Source: Rutidosis leptorrhynchoides (lineage: Eukaryota > Streptophyta > Magnoliopsida > Asterales > Asteraceae). From it: a DNA stretch of 64,000 bases. This document shows positions 54,938 to 64,000 of this stretch, piece after piece. The DNA lies in NCBI RefSeq assembly GCF_046630445.1, contig NC_092341.1, positions 131,456,001-131,520,000 of the forward strand. The letters run 5' to 3'. The notes under the pieces are model-generated. The model searched no databases and was not told the DNA's origin. It saw only the letters and a list, made by a program, of their open reading frames with translations. The translations under genes were made by a program, and so were the position numbers. Each line of letters opens with the position of its first letter. Position 1 is the first letter of the stretch.

Positions 54938-57101
54938 AGAGTTTTGCTTGTCCTTAAGCAATTGAACTCGATAATGATCTTCTACCATATAAAAACTTCT
55001 TCAACATGTATGTAGAACCAAACGAACAACCAACAAACCATCATCTAGCATGGGCACGATTTGGAGTAAATACCAACCAAACCTCCCACTTGCATTCCCC
55101 CGAAATTAACTTCCCAATCCTCAAGCAATTAAATATGAACAGAGTAGCTAAATATAGTCTTGAATAGCATACCAAATAAAATGAGGCAAAGAATCTCGAT
55201 CCATAATGTAAGTCTTCAAAGGAACTGGGAATCAAGTGGGAGCCAAACACCAAATATATGACAATCGAACGCATGTGCCAAAAAGAACGCACGGGCTACC
55301 CCGCAATTGGTTAAGCCAATGCCTCCCACAGTACCTAACATCGTGAGATGTCAGTAAGAAAATAATGTGCTTAGAAGGATACACATTACGTCCAGATATC
55401 ATCGATAATCATGAGGTAATTATCTAATCCGTTAAGTCAATCATAAAGATTGAAGTTCATCAGGCTTAAAAGCTGATATCTTACCTTTCCGAAGGTTATG
55501 CAACTGGGGATCTGATCAATCACAAATTTGTGTATCATGGTGCGCTCCCCATTTGACGAGACAGATCTCCCTCATCGAGATAAGTCTGACTACCAGTTTC
55601 CCTGTTTGATGTTGAGGCCTGGTAGATTTCCAGTCAATGTTAGCAATGACTTTTCAAGATTTTTCGTCACCCTACAACTGGTCTAGACTACGACTTCTGA
55701 AATAAATCAGCAAGTGTGTCGATTTGGAGACTTTACTCCTAGGGTTATAGAAAGTGGTCGGGTGCAACATTGTCCTTGTTAGGAGAAACAATGAGGATCG
55801 CCCTATTAAAGTTTTCGATCTAGCGTATGGCCCGGTTTTGACCACACGATACAATCACCGTTCATACGATTGACACCCTCCTTGGTGCAGGTGATCTACG
55901 ATTGAATTCTTAAAGAATTCGTAGGATTTCACATTCAATGGTAATGAACGTGGTTGGAATTAATTCCAAGTTGCCTACTTCCCACATGACAAGCTTTTCT
56001 GCTTGTTTTAAGAAAGGTAGGAAGTAGATACTACCCTTCCGATAAATCCCAAAAACCTTTAGGTGCCATAGCTTTTGGCTATGGGTTGCGTTGTCTAAGC
56101 AAACACAAGCACGTAGCTATTGTTCCTAAAAAGGACAACACTGGTGAAGCTCAAGGCTCCTCTTTCCATAGTATCACACCATTAGATGATGTAATAATAA
56201 AATGGTATAGTTTCACAAGTCTGATATACCAAGTAACCAAAAGTTTTTGATCTGGCACGTGATTCGGTCACAATCACGCTATGAAATCACTGCTCTCTCA
56301 CGGTTTACACCCGTTTTGGTACAGGTGACCTACTATTGAGTTCCCCGAACTCGTAGGATTTCATGTCCAAGAAAATGAACATGTGGAACACTTTTGGCTT
56401 CTTTGAAATCACGAAATATGCCATAAAATACCAAGCCAAATCAAAACCAATTTTCATAACAAAGGTTTTGGCTGAATTTTCAATTGTTTTTCTATTTTTT
56501 TTTCTTTTTAAACTAACTTTTCTATTTTTTTTTATATTTTTCCCCTAATTTTTCAAATTTTTTTTTACGACCAAAACCCGTGAAACGTCAAGTCTTTTTT
56601 TTAGATCAAAACTAATATGATGTTTCCATTAACAACCAACCCGGGAGATTTTACATCCCCCACCCCACACTTGAGATCAAGTAATGTCCCCATCACTTGA
56701 GATCAAAAATAGATGAAAATCGAAAGGGTAATGTGAGAAAGAAAATATAAAAACTTATCGAGCTTAACCAATGATTGCGGAATGTCAGTGACAGATGGCG
56801 TTGAATTGATTGCCAGCATAAGAACATCGTCCATTCCCGGTCATCACACCAATATCATCAATCATGTAGTTTTGCTGAACTTAATGCCATACTTGAAAAA
56901 TCGTTTCACCAACAAACCTAAGAAAAGAAAAATAAACGAACTACATAAACAGGACAAGGTGGCACCACCCGATGCCTAAACGCCTTGCCCTTAAAATAAG
57001 TTTTCAAAGTACATAAGCAGAATACATAATTATCCAAATACAGACCAACGGAAAGGAAATAGTTTTAAACAAATTACAACAAAAACATGCGCAACAACCA
57101 A
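54938..57101 (-). other. Athila copy 2 3' non-coding region
   Basis: No gene. It contains an imperfect repeat of about 110 bp at roughly 55820-55932 and 56255-56364. Each copy ends in a hairpin bounded by GTGA-CTAC and GTAGGATTTCA (55891-55932; 56325-56364). 56470-56570 is T-rich. Short frames here have no family features. Confidence 0.6.
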
Positions 57102-57530
57102 TCATTCCCTCGGCCACAAATCTCTGAAGGAGTCCCAATCCACACCATAAGTGTCCTGGCAAGCCTGGTATGGGTCATAAGATGGATCCGGCCTCGAGGG
57201 AGTAACTGCTGTATAATCAGGGATCGTAGTACGCGTCAGAATATAAGCCTTCGATGTCTGACGCATCTGTCTCTGAATCTGCCTCTGATGAATCTCCCAC
57301 TGATTGTGAGCCCGAATCCCCCTCAAATCATACTCTACCCTATCAACTCGCTCACCCAAACGACCAACCTTTGTTTCAAACTGCCCCAACGATGTGTTAA
57401 TCGCACCATAACTATTCTGGTGCCAAACCCTCATATCCTCATTATGCCTGCGTTGCTCCTTCAACATCCTCTGATTATGCTCAACCTGAGCATTATACGC
57501 TGACTGACTATCCCGATACTCCAAATGCAT
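57102..57530 (-). pseudogene. Athila extra ORF, C-terminal part
   Basis: A 142-codon frame, mostly helical and likely coiled coil (QSAYNAQVEHNQRMLKEQRR, FETKVGRLGERVDRVEYDLR), ending in a Tyr/Asp/Pro-rich tail. It follows the 57827-58531 frame with about 300 bases between them that hold stops, so the two are probably pieces of one protein. Athila elements carry an ORF of unclear function here, sometimes called env-like. I see no signal peptide or membrane segment. Confidence 0.6.
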
Positions 57531-57826
57531 CCCATCTACACTGTTAACCAGAGAATCCCAACTTTCTTCACTAAGTGCCCACGTACCCGGTACGTTTGCA
57601 CTAGAACTGCCTGCTTCATAAGTGGATCGACTAACACCACGCCCGCGACCACGTCCAGCACATCACCCGGTTATTGTTGTTCATCCTCCCATAAAACCCA
57701 ACCTGTTGGACCTCTTCTGATAAATTCGGCTTTTGAGAAAAATTGAATATTAGTGGGCATCGCCTCAACCCCCAACATATTACACCTATTAAAATGCCCT
57801 AGTAAACCTAGTCACCAAATGCCCAC

Positions 57827-58531
57827 CTAACAACGGGCATTCCGTGCGTTTATCCGTTCCAATCTCTTAAACCACACTCCTAACATACAAGGGACATCAA
57901 TTTGCTCTCTCAATTTAATTTGCTGTAGAATCCAAAGATCCCTTCGCTGAACCTTATTCGCATTTCCTCTAGCCATGAACATATGAGCAATCATCTTGAA
58001 AATCATTCGGTCCTCCGGAAGTCGAAACATTGACTGAACACTTCTACTTGAACTAAAAGCACCCGCGGTCTCTTTCGCCACAGTCGGCCAATACTCACTC
58101 TCACTAAAGGCTTCTTGCCCGAACACTTTGCATTGAATCAAATACCACTTCAAATCATTATCATTCAACTCGGGATACAAATCCGATGCCCAAGCTACCC
58201 CAATCTTACTCATACTACGCTCTAACCCGCCTAACCTAAATGTCAAGAAATTCTCCTCGGTCGAAGAGGCTCGCAGTCGACAACTAACCGTTGAAAAGAA
58301 CTCTATAGTCAATTGCTCAAATATATCTTCACGAATTTCAAATAACCTTTCGTATGGCCTCAACTCTTGACCCGCATATGTTACCCACAAATAACCACAC
58401 AATGTTCTTACAATATTATTACCCAAAGCTGTAAGTTGCGTCCAATCCAAATGAAATGTTCGTTCAATTGGACGGGCGCTATTTATTGTAAATCGTTCTT
58501 TCAAGTCCTCGTCATTAGTGATTTGTGACAA
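57827..58531 (-). pseudogene. Athila extra ORF after integrase, N-terminal part
   Basis: A 234-codon stretch of an open frame that continues a little upstream of 58531. Its features are ERLFEIREDIFEQLTIEFFS, FLTFRLGGLERSMSKIGVAW, EYWPTVAKETAGAFSSSRSV and RMIFKMIAHMFMARGN. This pattern matches the plant protein family found in Athila elements and retroelement-derived loci (ATHILA ORF-1 type). Function unknown; it lies in the env-like position, but the visible part lacks membrane segments. A stop at 57827 separates it from the coiled-coil C-terminal piece. It starts without an ATG in this stretch, so a spliced start is possible. Confidence 0.6.
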
Positions 58532-58599
58532 CCAAAGTTCTGGATTGTTTGGTGGTTGTCGTGGTTGTTCCGGGTTTCCTCTCGATCTCTACACACATG

Positions 58600-59924
58600 A
58601 AACAAATAAAGAAAACAAAACATCAAACTCAAAGGTTAGTGTTAGTCAAAATAATAAGCACCAAATACCCATCACAACCAAACCATGTTGCATGTTAATC
58701 CACCTTAAAGACAATCACCAAGTTAACCAAGTAACACATGTAAACATGCCAAGAGCACAAATCTATGCATATCGCATTATCTCTTAAAATAAAGCACATA
58801 ACGACCATACTCTCATAACAACACAACCAAAACATGACAAACATGATTACACATAACTCTTTTAACTTCCACAAATCTAATAAAGTTCATCATGTTTGCT
58901 AACTTTTACCAATTCAAATTACTACTAACAAAATACTCATCACATCTGAAAAACACATGATATGTTCCCTCTAGCATGGCATCATACATAAATAAACCAA
59001 ATATAGCACTTGTCATTCAACCAATATGACCCGTCCATATGAACACAACCCCACACTAGTTCAAAAACATATCAACAACTAAAGAACAAGAACAATTTCA
59101 AGCAAGTAACTCTTCTATCACTTACATATTCGAATTCTCAAACACACAAACCCTAGGTTCAAGTATAACTTCTAAAAACACCAAATTAATCATGAAATTA
59201 AAGCATACAAGCATAATCTAACAAAACCCATCACTAATTAAAACACAAAACCCCAATTAAACAAACCCCACACTAATTTATCATGCAAATCAAAGAATAA
59301 GCAAGTAATTACACATAATTAGATTAAATTAGCAAGATAGAAAACAAATTCGGACCTTAGTGGGAGCCATTCTTGCAAGATTTTGAAGTAATTAAACAAG
59401 AAATTGAAGTTATGTAAATTAGGATTTTTAGATCTAAAGGTTTGTATTTGTAGAAAAGATAGTTAGGATGGAAAGAATGAAAGGGTTTGGTGTAAAATAC
59501 AGCTGGTACCCGTCGCCTATTTGTGTGGTTGAGAGAATTAGGTTACTTTTTTTTTTAAACCGGACAGGCCCGTCAGTGAAGCGGAGCGGCGCTCCAGGGT
59601 TTTGCGCGGCGCTCCAAATCAGCGCGAGGCGCTCCATTAGGCGTAAAATTTATGTCGAGGGTTTTCAACAATCTGGCACATCAGGTACGTACAGACTGAG
59701 CGGCGCTCAAAGGTCTGGAGTGGCGCTCCAGGTACTGATAACCCAGAATTTCGCAATTTTAAGCCATTTTAACCTAATTCCTCAACCTTAAAACCAACAA
59801 ACAACCAAAACAAAAAGCCGAACACGATCACATTGCACATATCATCAAACAAACTCAAAAACATACAAACTCTACAACAATGTGAAGTTTATTACCGAGT
59901 CATTCACAAGACTCGTCCCCAACT
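58600..59924 (-). other. Spacer between integrase and the extra ORF, with GC-rich boxes
   Basis: Non-coding and AT-rich, except for five boxes at 59583-59730 that match the LTR boxes of this element (GGAGCGGCGCTCC, GCGCGGCGCTCC, GCGCGAGGCGCTCC, GAGCGGCGCTC, TGGAGTGGCGCTCCA). No gene is called. Confidence 0.65.
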
Positions 59925-61109
59925 TCAAGTGACGTTAAGATCGGGTTCAACGTGAACCCCGTCATCAATCTCAAATGGACCATCAAAATATTTCTTAACT
60001 CGATGTCCGTTAACTTTAAAGGTAGTACCACTTGCATTTTTCAACTCAATCGTACCGTATGGGTACACTTTAACAACCTCAAATGGTCCCGTCCACCGGG
60101 ACTTAAGTTTTCCCGGTAAAAGCTTCAATCTAGTGCTGACCAAAAGCACTCGATCACCCTCATTAAACTCTTTCGGACCCTTTAACCTTCTATTATTCCA
60201 TTGCTTGGTTTTCTCCTTATAAATCAACGAATTTTCATACGCATCAAGGCGTAATTCACTAAACTCATTCAATTGCCCCGCCCTTAGGCGTCCGGCTTCC
60301 TTTAAATCCAAATTGCACTTTTTAAGTGCCCACATCGCCTTATGCTCAATCTCTAACGGGAGATGGAACGCATTTCCATAAACCAACCGATAAGGAGTAG
60401 TACCAATTGGTGTTTTGTAGGCGGTTCTAAACGCCCACAAAGCCTCATCGAGCTTATTCGCCCACTCCTTCGGATTCGACCCCACAGTTTTCTCAAGAAT
60501 TCCTTTAAGAGCTCGATTGGTATTCTCAACTTGTCCGCTCGTTTGGGGATGGTATGAAGTAGAAACTTTATGGAGAACTCCATATCGCTTCAATATCTTC
60601 TCCATTTGGGCGTTACAAAAATGAGTACCCCTATCGCTAATTAATGCTTTAGGAGTTCCAAATCGAGAGAATAAACGCTGAAGGAAAGAAATCACAACTC
60701 GTGCATCGTTTGTGGCTAAAGCTTGCGCTTCGGCCCATTTAGACACGTAGTCAATGGCAACGAGTATGTAACTATAATTATGAGATTTCGGAAATAGCCC
60801 CGTAAAATCAATTCCCCAAACATCGAATACCTCGCATACTTGGATGATTTGTTGAGGCATCTCATCCCGTTTGGTGGCTTTACCGGCTCTTTGACAAGAA
60901 TCGCACGATTTACAAATCAGGTGGCCATCTTTGAAGATTGTCGGCCAAAAAAAGCCGGCATCATAGACCTTGCGCCCCATGATTTTGGGTCCAAAATGCC
61001 CACCGGTAGGCTCAATATGGCACTCGGTTAAAATTCGCATACACTCTTCACCGGAAACACACCGGCGGATAACCCCATCGGGACAACAACAAAAAAGATA
61101 GGGATCCTC
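59925..61109 (-). pseudogene. int: Athila integrase
   Basis: An open frame of 371 codons from the first internal Met (61040), plus upstream codons back to the stop at 61110. Zinc module [12 protein letters not shown] ... [11 protein letters not shown]. Catalytic core: [11 protein letters not shown] (Asp), [12 protein letters not shown] (Asp) and [13 protein letters not shown] (Glu), so all three acidic residues are kept. The C-terminal module has [18 protein letters not shown] and [18 protein letters not shown]. There is no chromodomain, as usual for Athila. This domain itself has no stop; it is cut from RNase H by the TAG at 61110-61112. Confidence 0.88.
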
Positions 61110-61718
61110 CTAGAAATAGTACTTAAGGTCACTAAAGAATTTCTTCCTCTTTTGATGTGACCACCCTTTTTCCAAGAATTTCCCAACGAGATAATTAGCA
61201 ATGTACACATACCATGACTCGTCCACCTTGTCTATCTTCATGAGATATTCACCGGGAAAATCATCATGTATACTCGACTCATGAAGGACTTCGATATTTG
61301 AATTCTCGAGTCTAGACAAGTGGTCGGTTGCGAGATTCTTAGCACCCTTCTTATCCCGGATCTCGATATCGAATTCTTGCAAAAGCAAGATCCATTTAAG
61401 CAGTCGAGGTTTGGCATCCGATTTGGCGAAAAGGTACTTTAGAGCAGAATGGTCCGTAAAGTCTATAGTATTAGATAAGACTAAGTAGGATCGGAACTTA
61501 TCAAACGAAAAGACCACCGCAAGGAGCTCCTTTTCAGTGGTAGTATAATTCAATTGTGCTCCTTGTAAGGTCTTGTTTGCATAATAGATGGGTCGGAAAT
61601 GTTTCTCGACCCTTTGGCACAAAACTGAGCCAACAGCAAAATCAGATGCGTCGCACATAAGCTCGAATGGAAGGGACCAATTCGGAGCAATTATAATGGG
61701 TGCATTGATAAGTTTCTC
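61110..61718 (-). pseudogene. pol: Athila RNase H
   Basis: MCDASDFAVGSVLCQRVEKH (Asp), LNYTTTEKELLAVVFSFDKF (Glu) and TIDFTDHSALKYLF (Asp) mark the RNase H core. LLKWILLLQEFDIEIRDKKG and ATDHLSRLEN follow. It ends at TAG after KYYF, where the family has Trp. The stop at 61719-61721 precedes it. Confidence 0.87.
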
Positions 61719-61994
61719 CTAAAGAAGTTCGAATGCCTTGTGATACTCTTCGGAGAAGTCCCAAGGCGTGTCCTTTTCGAGGAGTTTGTTCATCGGGTTA
61801 GTGATTTTGAAAAAATCCTTAATGAACCGCCGGTAAAAACCGGCGTGCCCGAGAAAACTCCGAACACCCTTAACATTGGTGGGAGGTGGAAGGTTCTTAA
61901 TAGCAGTTACCTTTGTGGGATCCACCTCAATATCGTTCTCAGAAATCTTGTGCCCGAGAACTATGCCCCCTTGTACCATGAAATGGCACTTTTC
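61719..61994 (-). pseudogene. pol: Athila RT thumb / connection
   Basis: VLGHKISENDIEVDPTKVTA and VRSFLGHAGFYRRFIKDFFK are the conserved thumb residues. The stop after AFELL (TAG, 61719-61721) stands where the family has Lys. The stop upstream (after LVLN, TGA) replaces Trp. Confidence 0.85.
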
Positions 61995-62432
61995 TCAGTT
62001 GAGCACAAGATTAGATTTCTCACACCTTACCAACATCCGCTCTAAATTAAGAAGACATGAATCGAAAGTGTCACCGAAAACAGAAAAGTCATCCATGAAC
62101 ACCTCCATGCAATCTTCTATCACATCATGGAATATGGCCATCATGCACATTTGAAAAATGGCCGGAGCGTTGCAAAGGCCAAAGGGCATTCTGCGGTATG
62201 AGAATGTGCTATACGGGCACGTGAAAGTGGTTTTCTCTTGGTCCTCGGGAGAGATAGGAATTTGAAAATAGCCCAAAAAACCATCAAGAAAATAATAAAA
62301 GCTGTTTCCCGCTAACCTCTCTACCATTTGATCCATGAAAGGTAACGGGAAGTGGTCTTTGTGTGTGGCGTCATTCAACTTACGATAGTCAATACAAAAA
62401 TGCCACCCCGTGACAGTCCGAGTGGAAATTAA
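61995..62432 (-). pseudogene. pol: Athila reverse transcriptase core
   Basis: FCIDYRKLNDATHKDHFPLP, MPFGLCNAPAIFQMCM and the catalytic VFMDDFSVFG are present. The frame begins after a TAG at 62435-62433 and ends at a TGA at about 61995 (LVLN-stop, Trp in the family). The FLDGFLGYFQI motif is normal for Athila. Confidence 0.88.
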
Positions 62433-63191
62433 CTAGTTTTTATCATTGGTGGTAATAGTCATACCACCTTTCTTAGGTATACAGTGTACCGGGCTAATCC
62501 ACGGACTGTCAGAAATCGAGTAAATCAGACCTGCATCGAGGAGTTTAATGATCTCTTTCTTCACGACATCTTGCATGTGCGGGTTCAACCTCCTTTGACG
62601 TTGCACCACAGGTTTGGAGTTATCCTCCATTAGAATTTTGTGGGTGCAATAGGAGGGACTAATACCCTTGATGTCGTGAATTTTCCACGCAATGGCCGGT
62701 TTATGGGCCTTTAGCATGGTCACAAGTTCAGTTTTCTGACCTGTAGTAAGAGAAGAAGAAATAATTACCGGGAGCTTAGATTCCTCCTGCAAATAAGCGT
62801 ATTCCAAATGATCTGGAAGTGGCTTCAATTCTAACTCGAGAGGTTCTTCAATTGAAGACTTACTCCGGTAATCAGCATCACGATCGAGTTCCTTGAACTC
62901 CTCCTCAGTCGGCTCATAGCCATTTTCCATCAATGCGGTTAAAATATCCACCTCCTCAACCTGCAACTCCTCATCAATTTCAACCAATGAGCATTCTCTT
63001 GAACCCTGTAACTTTGGGAATTCCTGCAAAAACTCAGACTGGACATCCACAGTGTTAAGAAAATAACATGTATCATCAGTGTAGGCAGGGTACTTTAAAG
63101 CATGGTCGATTAAGAATGTTGCACTCAAGTCATCTATCCTAAGGGTCAACTTTTGGCCATAAACATCGATGATACACCTAGCAGTATTCAA
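62433..63191 (-). pseudogene. pol: Athila protease C-terminus, linker and RT N-terminus
   Basis: Starts NTARCIIDVYGQKLTLRI (end of the protease domain), then an acidic linker of about 130 residues. The RT entry follows: CTHKILMEDNSKPVVQRQRR, DVVKKEIIKLLDAGLIYSIS and WISPVHCIPKKGGMT. It ends at TAG (62433-62435). It is one base out of frame with the gag/protease frame upstream (overlap at 63188-63191). Confidence 0.85.
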
Positions 63192-63964
63192 AAATGGCCG
63201 ACCCAGATAAGTGGAATCCTTTCATCCACTTCCATATCCAAAACCATGAAATTAGCTGGGAAAACCAACGACCCTGTCTTAACTAGCATATTCTCTATAA
63301 TTCCAAGAGGGAAATTAATAGAGCGGTCAGCCAGTTGAATAGCCATATGCGTGGGTTTTAACACCCCGAGGTCTAGCTGTAAATAAATAGAATAAGGCAT
63401 TAAATTTATGCTAGCCCCCAAATCCGCCAACGCCATCACACAGTGCAAATTACCAAGTAAACAAGGAATGGTGAAACTCCCAGGATCCTCAAGCTTCTCG
63501 GGAAACTTGTTTGCCACTACCGCTGAGCATGCGGCATTCAACCTGACTGAAGACACGTTCTTCAGCTTCTTCCTGTTAGTTAGCAAATCCTTCAGAAACC
63601 TTGCATACTTTGGCATGCCTGCAATCACATCAATAAAAGGCATATTTATGTTAACTTTTTTAATCAAGTCCATGAACTTGGACTTTTCTGCCTCTAGCTT
63701 CTCCAATCTCTGCTTCCTCAAAAATGAGAGCGGTGGTTGATACTCTTTAACTACCGGTTTAGCAGCAATGATTTTCGGTACCCTTACAACTTTCTCAATC
63801 ACCTGTTCCAGCTCCTTTTCCCCCTCCGGTTCACTAACAACAACCGATTCACTATCCTTAGCTAACGACACCCTCAAATCGTACTCATCGGGCTTCCTTG
63901 GTGAATCATATGCTAAACCACTTCGGGTGGTGATAGCATTAACGTGCCCATTCTTCGGATTAGT
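63188..63964 (-). pseudogene. gag-pro: Athila gag C-terminus and protease
   Basis: Reads from just after a TAA at 63967-63965 (ITTRSGL nearby is a conserved Athila motif). KEYQPPLSFLRKQRLEKLEA follows, then VNINMPFIDVIAGMPKYARF, the aspartic protease motif ALADLGASINLMPYSIY (DLGAS is normal for Athila) and MAIQLADRSINFPLGIIENM. The last residues (after RIPLI) are out of frame; an apparent one-base loss near 63195 moves the next part to another frame. Confidence 0.85.
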
Positions 63965-64000
63965 TTATGTTTTACTAGGTAACTCCCCTGGTTTCCTCTC

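Larger units (their letters stand above)
53416..64000 (-). mobile_element. Athila-lineage LTR retrotransposon (copy 2), right end outside the window
   Basis: On the minus strand: gag/protease (63964 leftward), RT, RNase H, integrase (to 59925), a spacer with GC-rich boxes, an extra ORF (58531-57102), a long 3' region, PPT and the 3' LTR (54923-53416). The 5' LTR and gag start lie beyond 64000. The coding region has at least four nonsense codons and one frameshift. The DLGAS protease motif, the FMDD RT motif and the extra ORF after integrase fit Athila. Confidence 0.92.

Noticed and set aside
57087-57503. Plus-strand frame of 138 codons opposite the Athila extra ORF
   Set aside because: Shadow of the minus-strand coding sequence, which has the expected composition and position.
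58590-59370. A spliced start (ATGGCTCCCACTAAG at 59370-59356 joined by a GT...AG intron to the AG at 58591-58590) for the Athila extra ORF
   Set aside because: The donor is weak (GTCCGA), and the joined frame does not match the open frame at 58531 without a one-base shift, so I do not annotate it.

Overview
This window is nuclear DNA from a flowering plant. It is AT-rich, full of microsatellites, and made almost entirely of transposable elements. Its very long LTRs beginning TGTGACGACCCG or TGTAGTGACCCG, and its Athila and Tat families, resemble repeats I know from Asteraceae. I infer a daisy-family genome with moderate confidence and cannot name the species. Only one functional host gene is clear, a histidine tRNA at 13795-13866. 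A possible host first exon lies at 23403-23422.

Layout, left to right. 1-4080: 5' end of a minus-strand Athila element (gag start, leader, PBS, complete LTR). 4081-5961: LTR-like debris. 5967-10463: a 4.5 kb solo LTR with CAAAT duplications. 10469-13790: gene-poor DNA with a decayed 12-bp minisatellite and a probable LTR. 13795-15530: the tRNA, a decayed hAT element and an L1-type fragment. 15539-20512: a near-complete RTE-type non-LTR retrotransposon with an uninterrupted 987-codon reading frame. 20513-23740: simple repeats, a Helitron 3' end, a 110-bp tandem duplication, a SINE with 20-bp duplications, and the possible host exon. 23737-27595: a second solo LTR (TAAAG duplications).

27767-37510 is a complete but broken minus-strand Tat-lineage element (CTAAT duplications). 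It carries dual RNase H domains and an antisense, intron-containing accessory gene with its own TATA box. A plus-strand Tat element then starts (LTR end 38181, gag from 38354). It is interrupted inside its gag zinc knuckle by a full-length Tekay chromovirus at 40172-53336 (ACTAT duplications), and 74 bp further on by a minus-strand Athila element that runs off the right edge (53416-64000).

The most notable content is as follows. (1) Between its primer site and gag, the Tekay element carries an acidic ORF and an intact F-box protein gene, although its own polyprotein is full of stops. (2) Five different LTRs have a GC-rich palindromic box about 20-40 bp upstream of the TATA box. Both Athila elements repeat their own version of the box elsewhere in the element. 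(3) Both Athila LTRs contain a small hairpin with an identical TACACTG loop and a covarying stem. (4) The Tat element carries the antisense spliced gene. Nothing cellular is organised as an operon; the genes cooperate only as parts of retroelement life cycles (capsid, protease, reverse transcription, integration).
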